34,850 nt of DNA from Verrucomicrobiaceae bacterium (GTDB taxonomy: Bacteria; Verrucomicrobiota; Verrucomicrobiia; Verrucomicrobiales; Verrucomicrobiaceae), in assembly GCA_029865835.1 (NCBI GenBank), contig JARXAL010000232.1, positions 1 to 34,850 of the forward strand. The letters are read 5' to 3'. Made by a program: the position numbers and the translations under genes. This document shows, one piece after another, positions 15,243 through 23,419 of the stretch. The notes below the pieces were generated by a model that did no database searches, was not told the origin of the DNA, and was given only the letters and a program-made list of their open reading frames with translations. Positions within the stretch are counted from its first letter, which is position 1, and each line of letters starts with the position of its first letter.

Positions 15243-17840
15243 ATGCTCCGCCACTTCCTCGCCTGCTTTCTTTCCACATCGCTCTTCGCTGCGCCTCCGA
15301 CGGCGTTTTTGGAGCAGCATTGTTATGACTGTCATGATGCGGAGACGAAGAAGGGTGATCTCGATTTGACCGCTCTCACCTTTGACGCGCAGCATCTGGA
15401 CCTGCTCGTCAAAGTGCATGATGCCGTGGAGCGTGGCGAGATGCCGCCAAAGAAGAAAAAGCAGCCTGCGGAGGCTGAGCGGGGGGCTTTTGTGAGCGAG
15501 ATGGACGTGAAGCTGATGGCGCTGGCAAAGACGGACGATCAGGGGCGGATTCGGATGCGGCGGATGACGCGGGTGGAGTTTCAAAACACGCTGCAGGATC
15601 TGCTGGCGCTGCCGAGGCTCGACATCACGGCGCTGCTGCCGGCGGATGGTCGCGTGGCGGGCTATGACAAGATGGCGGGCGCGTTGGACATTTCTCCCGC
15701 GCATCTCGCGGCGTATGAGGAGGCGGTAGAAAAGGCGCTGGATACGGCGATCGCCACTAACAGTGCGCCGCCGCGAGTCTTCAAGAGGCGCATCTATACG
15801 GCGGGGTTGTTCAAGTTTGGCGGGAACCTGCTCCAAGGGCAGTTCGTGCTACTGAAGGACAAGCAGCCTGATCCCGTACTGCCGGTGCGCGGCGGCTTTG
15901 AGGACAAAAAAGGCCATGTGGGCGATGCGGGGCCGGACTTGGAGGAAAGGCGCAAGCTGCTCGAAGCCGTGAAGAAATCAGAGAGCGCGGTTGGTTTGCT
16001 CAATCCGAATCTCGCGGGCTATGAGGCGGCGATGAATGTGTCGCCGATCTACGCGGGCATGTATCGTATGAAGCTCTCGCTCTGGGGCTTTCATTGGAAC
16101 GCGGGCAAACCGGAGCCTTGCACCGCGCCCCAGGCTGCGGTGCTGCGGGCACATGAGGAGGGCAAGCAACAAGAAGGCGGTCGATTGCTGCGGGCTTTCA
16201 CCGCGCCGTCGATGCAGTCGAACGAGGCAGAGATCACCGAGTGGCTCGATGCGCATGAAAGCATCGTTTTTGATCCCGTTTCGATTCCCTGGAACGGCCT
16301 GCGCGTCGGACAGGTCGCGGGTCGCGCGAAGAAACATGTTGGGCCGGGCGTGGCGATTGATTGGTTCGAGATCGAGGGGCCGATCAACGCCGTGTGGCCC
16401 CCAGAAACCCACAAGCGCTTGTTTGGCGATCTGCCGATCAAGCCATGGCCGCAAGGCAGCGAGGCAGTGTCACCGCAGCGCGAGGAGGTGCGCAGCATCG
16501 GCGGCTATGTGCCGAGCATGCATTTCGATCTCACGTCGCAGGAGCGAAAGCCGCCGCTGGAGACCGTGCAGTCCGCGCAGCCGGAAGCGGATGCCCGCAA
16601 GCTGCTCACGACGTTTTTGCCGAAGGCGTTTCGTCGGGAGGTGAAGCCCGAAGAGATCGAGCCCTATGTGGCCCTGCTGCGCTCGCGACTTGCCGCGAAG
16701 GACTGCTTTGAGGATGCGATGCGTCGTGTGTATGTCGCCGTGCTCACGTCGCCGGAGTTTTTGTTTCATGCGCCGGACTCGCTCGCTTCGCGGCTTTCCT
16801 ACTGGCTCTGGAACGGCCCGCCCGATGCCCCATTGCTCGCCGCAGACCTCCAAAACCCAGCGGTGCTCCGCAACGAGCTGGATCGACTGCTCGCGGACAA
16901 ACGCAGCGAGCGCTTCATCGAGGACTTCACCAATCAATGGCTCGAACTCAGTCGTCTCGATGAAACCACGCCTGATCCGCAGCTTTACCCTGAGTATCGC
17001 TTTTTGCTCCACGAAGGCATGGCGACCGAGACGCGTGCTTTTTTGCGCGAACTCATCCAAAACGATCTCCCCATCAGTTCGCTGCTCAAACCGGGCTTTG
17101 CCATGCTCACGCAGCGTCTTGCCGAGCACTACGGCATCAAAGACGTGCATGGTGTGGAGCCACGCAAAATGCCGCTGCCACCGGAAAGTCTGCGCGGAGG
17201 CCTGCTCGGCCATGCGGCCATTCACAAGCTCACAGCCAATGGCACCACCACCTCTCCCGTGAAACGCGGCGTGTGGGTGATGGATCGCGTGTTGAACGAT
17301 CCAGCCCCACCACCGCCGCCTGGCATCTCAGCTGTCGATCCCGATACTCGCAGCACCACCACCGTGCGCGAGCAGCTCGAAAAACATCGCGCCGATGCCA
17401 ACTGCACCGCCTGCCACGCAAAGATCGACCCCGCCGGCTTCGCTCTCGAAGCCTTCGATCCGATCGGCGGCCTGCGCGATCGCTACCGCTCCAACGGCCA
17501 AGGCGACGAACCACCCGAAAAAGGCAAAACCGACTGGCGCGTGCAATACAAGCTCGGCCCCAAAGTGGACCCGAGCGGCACCCTCACCGATGGCCGCTCG
17601 TTCAGCGGCCCGAATGATTTGAATGCCATCCTCGCCAGCGATCCCGCCCGACTCGCCCGTGCCTTCATCGCCCACCTCTCCCGCTACGCCACCGGAACCG
17701 ATGTCAGCTATGCCGACCGAGCCCAGATCCGCCAGATCGTCGAGAGCACGAAGAGCTGTGGGTATGGGCTCAGGTCGTTGATCCATGCGCTGGCTGCCAA
17801 TCAGATTTTTATAGGCAGGAGAATGGGGGCAAAAGAATGA
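15243..17840 (+). CDS. secreted cytochrome-like DUF1587-DUF1595-DUF1592-DUF1588-DUF1585 protein
   Basis: An 865-residue exported protein of the second planctomycete/verrucomicrobial cytochrome family. A signal peptide (LRHFLACFLSTSLFAAP) precedes a PSCyt1-like segment with heme motif CYDCH (C27, C30, H31). DUF1587 follows (RMTRVEFQNTLQDLLALP). After a roughly 250-residue central region come DUF1595 (LPKAFRREVKPEEIEPYVAL), DUF1592 (ASRLSYWLWNGPPDAPL; FTNQWLELSRLDETTPDP), DUF1588 (LRGGLLGHAAIHKLTANGT; a second heme-type CTACH at C721-H725) and DUF1585 (SGTLTDGRSFSG; GLRSLIHALAANQIF). Domain order is complete and in the usual sequence. It is followed 58 bases later by its usual DUF1552 partner. 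Redox or polysaccharide-related roles are proposed for these families; none is proven. Confidence 0.92.
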   Translation: MLRHFLACFLSTSLFAAPPTAFLEQHCYDCHDAETKKGDLDLTALTFDAQHLDLLVKVHDAVERGEMPPKKKKQPAEAERGAFVSEMDVKLMALAKTDDQGRIRMRRMTRVEFQNTLQDLLALPRLDITALLPADGRVAGYDKMAGALDISPAHLAAYEEAVEKALDTAIATNSAPPRVFKRRIYTAGLFKFGGNLLQGQFVLLKDKQPDPVLPVRGGFEDKKGHVGDAGPDLEERRKLLEAVKKSESAVGLLNPNLAGYEAAMNVSPIYAGMYRMKLSLWGFHWNAGKPEPCTAPQAAVLRAHEEGKQQEGGRLLRAFTAPSMQSNEAEITEWLDAHESIVFDPVSIPWNGLRVGQVAGRAKKHVGPGVAIDWFEIEGPINAVWPPETHKRLFGDLPIKPWPQGSEAVSPQREEVRSIGGYVPSMHFDLTSQERKPPLETVQSAQPEADARKLLTTFLPKAFRREVKPEEIEPYVALLRSRLAAKDCFEDAMRRVYVAVLTSPEFLFHAPDSLASRLSYWLWNGPPDAPLLAADLQNPAVLRNELDRLLADKRSERFIEDFTNQWLELSRLDETTPDPQLYPEYRFLLHEGMATETRAFLRELIQNDLPISSLLKPGFAMLTQRLAEHYGIKDVHGVEPRKMPLPPESLRGGLLGHAAIHKLTANGTTTSPVKRGVWVMDRVLNDPAPPPPPGISAVDPDTRSTTTVREQLEKHRADANCTACHAKIDPAGFALEAFDPIGGLRDRYRSNGQGDEPPEKGKTDWRVQYKLGPKVDPSGTLTDGRSFSGPNDLNAILASDPARLARAFIAHLSRYATGTDVSYADRAQIRQIVESTKSCGYGLRSLIHALAANQIFIGRRMGAKE

Positions 17841-17888
17841 ACTGACTTTGACCTCTGAATCCTATTCTCTTGCCCCCATTCTTTTGCC
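17814..17888. repeat. 25-bp imperfect inverted repeat between DUF1592 and DUF1552 genes
   Basis: Arms at 17814-17838 and 17864-17888 are inverted copies (GGCA..AGAATGGGGGCAA.AGAAT in both) differing at 3 of 25 positions, with a 25-base loop. The left arm encodes the last residues of the DUF1592 protein (GRRMGAKE) and the right arm ends 10 bases before the DUF1552 start. Each arm also holds a near-direct repeat of AGAATG. A dispersed repeat that entered the gene end, or an mRNA hairpin separating the two coding regions, are both possible. Confidence 0.7.
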
Positions 17889-17898
17889 TACCTCATCC

Positions 17899-19128
17899 AT
17901 GAATCGCCGTAACTTCCTCCGCGCTGCTGGCGCTTGCCTCGCTTTGCCTTCCATCGGGCGTGCGGCTGAAAAGCTGCCGCCGAAGCGGCTTTTCGCCATT
18001 CATGTGCCGCTGGGCATGATGCCGCAGTTCTTCTTTCCGAAGGCAGGCGAGACCTCCAGCCCCTATCTCGACCTCATCGCCGCGCATCGTCCGCACTTCA
18101 CCACTTTCAGCGGCCTCTCGCATCCGGGCGTGGATGGAAATCATCACGCGGGGCAGTGCTTCCTCACGGGCGCGCCGCATCCGGGGCAGCCTACGTTTCG
18201 CAACAGCCTCTCGCTCGATCAACTTGTCGCGGAGCAGATCGGGCTCGACACCCGCTTTCCCTCGCTCGCCGTGTCGGTGCGCAAGGGCGAGCACTATGCC
18301 GACTCCATCGCCGTCTCGCGCTCCGGCGTTGTTTTGCCGTCGGAGACCAGCGCCGAGAGGCTTTATCGACGCTTGTTCGTCGCCGGAACGCCCGAGGAAA
18401 AAGCCGCGACCATGCGCCGCATTGAAGCCGGTGGCAGTGTGCTCGATCTGATCCTCGACAAAGCCAAGCGACTCGAAAAAAGCACCGCAGCGGAGGATCG
18501 GGCGCGACTGGAGCAATACTTCCAAAGCGTGCGCGAACTCGAAGGCCGCATCCAGCGCAACATCGAGTGGGAAAACCGCCCCAAACCCAAAGTGGACTAT
18601 CCGCAGCCCAAAGACATCGCCGATGCCACCGAGGTCATCGCGAGGTCCAAGCTCATGTTCGATCTCATCCGCCTCGCCTTGCAGACGGACAGCACGCGCG
18701 TCGTCACGCTCTCGCTCAGCACCTTCAGCGTCGTGCCGCATGTCCCCGGTGTGAAGAGCGAAACCCACGGCCTCACCCACCACGGCAACGAACCCGACAA
18801 GATCGCCGAATTGAAGAAGATCGAAGAAGCCCAGATGACGGCCTTCGGCGACCTCCTCAAAGCGTTTCAATCCGTCAGCGAAACCGGCGGCAGCTTGCTC
18901 GACCGCACCCAGATCCTCTACGGCAGCTGCCTCGGCAATGCCAACTCCCACAGCAACCAAAACCTCCCGCTCATCCTCGCCGGTGGCGGTTTCAAACACG
19001 GCCATCACCTCGCCTTCGATACCACGAACAACACGCCAGTGGCTAATCTCTTCGTGTCCATGCTCCAAAACCTGGGCATCGAGGCGGACAAGTTCAGCAG
19101 CAGCACTGGCACAATGAGCGGAGTTTGA
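17899..19128 (+). CDS. DUF1552 family exported protein, Tat signal
   Basis: A 409-residue protein and the standard partner of DUF1592-type proteins. The N-terminus NRRNFLRAAGACLALPSIG is a twin-arginine signal. Family landmarks are FAIHVPLGMMPQFFFPKAG, the stretch FSGLSHPGVDGNHHAGQCFL with its clustered His, SLDQLVAEQIGLDTRFPSL, and TQILYGSCLGNANSHSNQNL near the C-terminus followed by GGGFKHGHHLAF. The ATG at 17899 begins the Tat peptide; the longer frame from a TTG at 17848 runs through the inverted repeat and is unlikely. The His-rich motifs hint at metal binding, but the reaction is unknown. Length is about normal for the family. Confidence 0.92.
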   Translation: MNRRNFLRAAGACLALPSIGRAAEKLPPKRLFAIHVPLGMMPQFFFPKAGETSSPYLDLIAAHRPHFTTFSGLSHPGVDGNHHAGQCFLTGAPHPGQPTFRNSLSLDQLVAEQIGLDTRFPSLAVSVRKGEHYADSIAVSRSGVVLPSETSAERLYRRLFVAGTPEEKAATMRRIEAGGSVLDLILDKAKRLEKSTAAEDRARLEQYFQSVRELEGRIQRNIEWENRPKPKVDYPQPKDIADATEVIARSKLMFDLIRLALQTDSTRVVTLSLSTFSVVPHVPGVKSETHGLTHHGNEPDKIAELKKIEEAQMTAFGDLLKAFQSVSETGGSLLDRTQILYGSCLGNANSHSNQNLPLILAGGGFKHGHHLAFDTTNNTPVANLFVSMLQNLGIEADKFSSSTGTMSGV

Positions 19129-19132
19129 GCAC

Positions 19133-19147
19133 CTAGAGATTCTCTAG
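19133..19147 (+). terminator. short palindrome after DUF1552 gene
   Basis: CTAGAGA-T-TCTCTAG is a perfect 7-bp inverted repeat with a single central base, 4 bases after the stop codon. There is no T-run, so it is a weak candidate for a terminator or a protein-binding site. Confidence 0.25.
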
Positions 19148-19154
19148 ACCGCAT

Positions 19155-19184
19155 TTGACGAATCGCTTTTTGAGACCCTATTTC
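19155..19184 (+). promoter_or_regulatory. candidate sigma70-type promoter for the DUF4256 gene
   Basis: TTGACG at 19155-19160 and TATTTC at 19179-19184 are spaced 18 bases apart and lie about 40 bases upstream of the DUF4256 start, in an AT-rich stretch. The -10 element is a poor match. Confidence 0.25.
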
Positions 19185-19222
19185 CTATTTGTTGGGCTAG
19201 TAATAGATCAAAACAAAAACCG

Positions 19223-19795
19223 ATGGAACGCAGCGAATCGAAAAACAGCTTGTCTGCCGTGCAGAGCCAAAAACTACTCTGCGACTTGAAGGCACGCTTC
19301 GAAACGCACAAGCAGCGCCACTTAAATCTATCGTGGGCAAAACTAGAAACTAAACTCAACACCAACCCTGGCAAACTTTGGTCTCTTTATCAAATGGATC
19401 AGACGGGCGGCGAGCCAGACGTCGTGAGTTACGACGAAAACACAGGTGAATTTGTATTCATGGACTGCTCGCCCGAGAGCCCAAAAGGAAGAGTCGCTGT
19501 TTGCTATGACAAAGAAGGACTGGAATCTCGGAAAGAACACAAGCCTAAAACCAGTGCGATCGAAATGGCAAACCGCATGGGAATTGATCTCCTGACCGAA
19601 AAGCAGTATCGCGACTTGCAGAAGCTCGGTGAATTTGATCTCAAAACGTCTAGCTGGGTTCTGACACCTGATGGAATTCGAAACCTGGGAGGCGCCCTTT
19701 TTGGTGATCGTCGCTTTGGTCAGGTCTTCATCTACCACAACGGAGCTCAATCCTATTACAGTTCAAGGGCATTCAGAGGCTCATTAAGAGTGTAA
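19223..19795 (+). CDS. DUF4256 family protein
   Basis: A 190-residue soluble protein matching the DUF4256 pattern: WAKLETKLNTNPGKLWSLYQ, MDQTGGEPDVV, GEFVFMDCSPESPKGR, MANRMGIDLLTEKQYRDLQK, FDLKTSSWVLTPDGIRNLGG and a C-terminal FGQVFIYHNGAQSYYSSRAF. No signal peptide or membrane helix is seen, so it should be cytoplasmic. The family is widespread but uncharacterised. It stands alone between the DUF1552 gene and a convergent sulfatase-family gene 24 bases away, and its sequence is visibly less GC-rich than the genes on its left, which suggests recent acquisition. The ATG at 19223 gives the full expected length. Its function is unknown. Confidence 0.85.
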   Translation: MERSESKNSLSAVQSQKLLCDLKARFETHKQRHLNLSWAKLETKLNTNPGKLWSLYQMDQTGGEPDVVSYDENTGEFVFMDCSPESPKGRVAVCYDKEGLESRKEHKPKTSAIEMANRMGIDLLTEKQYRDLQKLGEFDLKTSSWVLTPDGIRNLGGALFGDRRFGQVFIYHNGAQSYYSSRAFRGSLRV

Positions 19796-19819
19796 CTCGT
19801 TCCCCTGATAAAATGCCTA

Positions 19820-22048
19820 TCATTGCGGATCGATTTGGATAAACAATCGCTTGGTCAGATCCTGAAATGTCGAGTTCCAGGCCCCACCCTCCTCCCTCTC
19901 CAACCAAAGTCGCCGGGGCACCTGAGCAGTCCAAAAATCTTGCCACCCGAAGGCCGCTTCCATGCCATCACGCTTCAGCAACAAAGCCTCGCCATTCCGA
20001 CCACAGAAATGGGTACTCATAACAATCGTTCTTGTGCCCTGAGGAGGATGTAATAGCGAGATACCAGGAAGACCCTCCCAGGACACAGGATCAGTTCCAA
20101 AAGCGTCAAGCAGTGTCGGCATCAAATCAAGATGGGATGCCGAAGCTACCTCCGGCCCTCTGCCAATACCCATTTGGACAGGCCACTTGATCAGAATCGG
20201 AACCCGAGTTTGCGGCTCGTTTAGCATGGTTCCGTGAAACCAACTTCCCTGCTCCTTGAACTCCTCCCCATGATCACCTGTCACAATGATCAACGCGTTG
20301 TCGTATCTCCCCTTGGTTTTTAGCCAACCAATGAATTCGCCAAGTTGCAAGTCCACCCATGAAACTGAATTCCAAAACCGATGTTTGATGCGTTGCGTCT
20401 GCTCATACGACGGCCTCATAGGGAAGATCGGATTCTCCTCATAATCAGCAAACGGCGGCTTAAAACTCACCGCCCACTTGTAGTTGTAATGCGTGGAGTC
20501 CATACTAGAGATCGCGAAAAGCCCCCCTTGTTCTCGATCAGAAATAGACTGCTTTAAACGATTCAGCATTCGCACCTCACGTTCCGGAACTTTGAAGAAA
20601 TTTTCCGAACTCTCGCTGTCTACATGCTCCATTACATCAACTTGATGCGGTTCCCCAAAGTTGCCCGCAATCATGTCCATGTAGTCAAAGTTGTTGACCA
20701 TTCTCACTTCGATCCGGTAGCCCACTGATCTTAACATCGTTGGCATCGGAGCCAACTCCTTTCGCGATCGAGCCTCCACCATAAACACAGGAAGGCGCCC
20801 GCTCAACACCGAGAACCACGACTGATGAGTGACATTAGAAGCAGCCCAGGTTTCCCCTAAATCTTGGCACTCCTTTTTCTTCCATTCGGACAGGAAAGGC
20901 GCAATCTCGGGATTCAAGACATCATCGCGAAGCGACTCAACAAAGAACAAAAAAACATCTGGCTTAAGCTTCCCCTCAGGAAGGGTGACATTTGGTTTCG
21001 GGTTAGCCCATTCCACCTCGTAAGAAGCTAGACCCGGCTGGGGTTCCACCCATGTCATCCGCCGATGAAACGCCTTCCTCTCCCACCAGCGCCATGCACG
21101 ATCTTTAAACACAGATCCTGCAACCTGGTCTACCTGAAGCACCAACCAAGCTGCGCAGGTGATCACCCCTAACCTAAGCGGACTAACCCTCCAACCTCTC
21201 TTTTCAGAAAGCCAACCACACAGCCGGAACAAGCCCCCTGTTAACGCCAGCACAGCTACCAAACCGAGCACTGTTTTCTCGTTCAGCTCCATGCCTCCCG
21301 CTGCCCATGCTCGCTCGACTTCAAATCGCCCTCCAACCTCCAATTCGCCAAACATCTCCATTATCCCCTTCCCCCACCAAATCCTCAGGGCCGTATTGAT
21401 GATGACCACCACTGGCGTCAGCATGACCACCGCCCACGCAAGAACCCTTCCCAACAACGGAGTCCAGCGATCATGCCAAACCATCAGCAAAGCCACGCCA
21501 CCGGTAATCACCGCATGCGTCAAGAATCGAGCCAAAAAAGCATCGGCCATTTCAAGCCAACCTGGCGGTGCCTCTCGAAGCAAGACAGTATCGCAAAGCA
21601 CCCAAACACCAAACCAGACCAGCCAAAACCAGGTGTTCCAGGGCTTGGGTGTTATCCAAAATGCCATCAAATCTCGCCAACGTTTCGGAAGCTTACTTAT
21701 CGCCCCTGCTAAAGCGGGCAAAGTCCACGCCAGCCAGCCTATCCAAAACAAGCCTCTCGAAACCCACCCCAGGAGACCCGCCACACTCCACAGACAAATC
21801 AGCACCGCCCCACTTCGTTTTCCCTCCCGTGCCGCATTCCACCACCAGCCACCTAACAAACTTCCGATCAACGCCCACTTGATGAGTTCATAGTCCTCCA
21901 TCATCAAATGGCCCCGCTTTGGTCGAAGATCGATTTCCAACCAAGGAATCGACCAATCATGGCGAAAGCTCACCAGCATTGCCAAGACCGATCCAACCCA
22001 CACAAGCAAGCGCCAAACACTAAAGATTCTATCATTTTCGGTATCCAT
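19820..22048 (-). CDS. polytopic membrane sulfatase/LTA-synthase/phosphoethanolamine-transferase-superfamily enzyme
   Basis: A 742-residue inner-membrane enzyme. The first roughly 315 residues contain about eight hydrophobic segments (for example 11-28, 55-73, 80-116, 139-157, 203-223, 259-280, 292-314). The periplasmic catalytic domain starts near 361 with KPDVFLFFVESLRDDVLNP (E371 as likely metal ligand). NVTHQSWFSVLSGRLP gives candidate nucleophile T407. SSMDSTHYNY supplies H520, TGDHGEE supplies D592/H593, and WFHGT supplies H605. Thr at the nucleophile site resembles LtaS/EptA-type transferases rather than Cys/Ser sulfatases, so it may move a phosphoalcohol group onto a lipid or glycan. 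It lies 3 bases downstream of the AMP-ligase stop and is cotranscribed with it. The donor and acceptor are unknown. Confidence 0.82.
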   Translation of the reverse strand: MDTENDRIFSVWRLLVWVGSVLAMLVSFRHDWSIPWLEIDLRPKRGHLMMEDYELIKWALIGSLLGGWWWNAAREGKRSGAVLICLWSVAGLLGWVSRGLFWIGWLAWTLPALAGAISKLPKRWRDLMAFWITPKPWNTWFWLVWFGVWVLCDTVLLREAPPGWLEMADAFLARFLTHAVITGGVALLMVWHDRWTPLLGRVLAWAVVMLTPVVVIINTALRIWWGKGIMEMFGELEVGGRFEVERAWAAGGMELNEKTVLGLVAVLALTGGLFRLCGWLSEKRGWRVSPLRLGVITCAAWLVLQVDQVAGSVFKDRAWRWWERKAFHRRMTWVEPQPGLASYEVEWANPKPNVTLPEGKLKPDVFLFFVESLRDDVLNPEIAPFLSEWKKKECQDLGETWAASNVTHQSWFSVLSGRLPVFMVEARSRKELAPMPTMLRSVGYRIEVRMVNNFDYMDMIAGNFGEPHQVDVMEHVDSESSENFFKVPEREVRMLNRLKQSISDREQGGLFAISSMDSTHYNYKWAVSFKPPFADYEENPIFPMRPSYEQTQRIKHRFWNSVSWVDLQLGEFIGWLKTKGRYDNALIIVTGDHGEEFKEQGSWFHGTMLNEPQTRVPILIKWPVQMGIGRGPEVASASHLDLMPTLLDAFGTDPVSWEGLPGISLLHPPQGTRTIVMSTHFCGRNGEALLLKRDGMEAAFGWQDFWTAQVPRRLWLEREEGGAWNSTFQDLTKRLFIQIDPQ

Positions 22049-22051
22049 ACC

Positions 22052-23329
22052 TTAGTGAACCGTCACTCCTAAAAATCGCTCACGCCATAACGCCCGAGGT
22101 AACTTGCCGCGTTCATCAGGCAATACCTGGCTCGTTTTCCACCATCGGCGAGGCACCTGCCAGCTTGGTAACGTTTTTCCTATCTCTGTCTGCAATGCCT
22201 CATGACTCATTCCTTCGTCCATGTTCAAACAGGCTACAATTTCTTCCACTCGAGTTGAATCGGAACTCGCCACTCCAAACACCACACAATAGCGAACACC
22301 AGGGCACCTGAGCAACGCCGCTTCGATCACTTGGGGTGAAACCTTTCTTCCCGCAATATGAATGGTATCCGTGAGTCGTCCCTCCAAATAGACAGTATCA
22401 TCCTGCAATTGCGCTAAATCAGTTGTTCTGAAGACACCCCCGCTAAGCGATTCGCTGGCACCATCATAGGATCGCGCCACCGCTGCGCTCTGAACCTCCA
22501 AACAACCATCATCGCCAATTTTGAGTGCCACCCCTTTCATTGCTCGACCCGCCAGGTCGGCCGACTCACGAGGGGTACTCGTCGAATCATAAGCAATGCC
22601 TCCACATTCACTTGATCCATAGAAATTGTGGACCTTCAGCCCTGCACGATCAAATATCGAAATTTCCAAGTCCAATGGCATAGGAGCACCAGCTGTGATC
22701 GCACAAGAAATATTGGCTGGCATCAAGACCCCCGCCTGATGCCACGCCCTCCACATGGCAGGAACGGCTGGCAAAGTCACCTTGCCCATCTCGGCAAACG
22801 CTCTCCGCAAGGTGCCGGGCAACGGGTCACCAAGGGCAATCATCGGCATTCCTTTCAGCAGCATGGGCAACACCAGATTGGAGAACCCGTACGAGTGCGC
22901 CATCGAGATCACCCCCAAGTTCGGCGCTGTTCTCTGCAAACCCATCGTCTCCCAGATCTGCTCACAATCTGCCACCAATTGACTTGCCTCAAAATACACG
23001 CGCCGCGGCTCGCCGGTAGAGCCTGATGTTGTTTTGATGTGAACGACACCCTCAGGCACCTCCTCTGAGTCATCTACCCACTCAAAAGCCCGCTCCATTG
23101 GCACCAAAACAGCCCCATCTCTCCAAGCCTGCAAAGTTTTCACCACGAACGCCAAGGTGCCACCTTCAACTGCGTTCGGAACCGACCGACCCACTTTTAT
23201 TCTTGGTAACCCCCGGACCGCTTCATCCAGCTCCCCAAATGTCCACGACTTTCCCGTAGCCTCCTCTCGGATGGCCCAAGCCCCCCGATTCTCAGCACAC
23301 GTATCAAGCCACCGCTCGTAAAGCTCCAT
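22052..23329 (-). CDS. short AMP-dependent acyl/aryl synthetase (ANL superfamily)
   Basis: A 425-residue adenylating enzyme that should activate a carboxylic acid with ATP and transfer it to CoA or a carrier-protein thiol. P-loop A3 is KTTSGSTGEPRRVYFEASQL (T101-P108). A5 is VHNFYGSSECGGIAYDS. A7 is FRTTDLAQLQDDTVYLEGR, and A8 is DTIHIAGRKVSPQVIEA. The catalytic A10 lysine is K409 in DERGKLPRA. It is about 100 residues shorter than typical acyl-CoA ligases, mainly because the N-terminal domain is reduced, as in synthetases of aryl-polyene-type clusters. The ATG at 23329 begins the conserved part; upstream in-frame codons extend into the divergent promoter. It is divergent from the ketosynthase operon and precedes the membrane transferase by 3 bases. 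It could load the starter acid, but this is inference. Confidence 0.85.
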   Translation of the reverse strand: MELYERWLDTCAENRGAWAIREEATGKSWTFGELDEAVRGLPRIKVGRSVPNAVEGGTLAFVVKTLQAWRDGAVLVPMERAFEWVDDSEEVPEGVVHIKTTSGSTGEPRRVYFEASQLVADCEQIWETMGLQRTAPNLGVISMAHSYGFSNLVLPMLLKGMPMIALGDPLPGTLRRAFAEMGKVTLPAVPAMWRAWHQAGVLMPANISCAITAGAPMPLDLEISIFDRAGLKVHNFYGSSECGGIAYDSTSTPRESADLAGRAMKGVALKIGDDGCLEVQSAAVARSYDGASESLSGGVFRTTDLAQLQDDTVYLEGRLTDTIHIAGRKVSPQVIEAALLRCPGVRYCVVFGVASSDSTRVEEIVACLNMDEGMSHEALQTEIGKTLPSWQVPRRWWKTSQVLPDERGKLPRALWRERFLGVTVH

Positions 23330-23371
23330 AAACCTCACCTTCGCGAAACTTCGCGCTAGAATCAAGCGTCC

Positions 23372-23400
23372 TTGACACGACTTCAGTTGCCTGTTGGGAT
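23372..23400 (+). promoter_or_regulatory. candidate sigma70-type promoter of the ketosynthase operon
   Basis: A perfect TTGACA (23372-23377) is followed by a 17-base spacer and TGGGAT (23395-23400, 3 of 6 -10 positions). The predicted transcript would start about 13 bases before the ATG at 23420. It sits in the 90-base gap shared with the divergent AMP-ligase gene. Confidence 0.35.
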
Positions 23401-23419
23401 TCCAAACGTAGAAACAAGG

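Noticed and set aside
17893-19068. Long minus-strand open frame (391 codons) antisense to DUF1552
   Set aside because: It is rich in low-complexity runs of Ala, Gly, Glu and Arg with no motif, and the opposite strand encodes a clear DUF1552 protein with a Tat signal. It is a by-product of GC-rich codon usage.
21159-21893. Plus-strand open frame (244 codons) antisense to the membrane transferase
   Set aside because: Ser/Pro/Thr/Gln-rich, no motif; it is the complement of the membrane helices.
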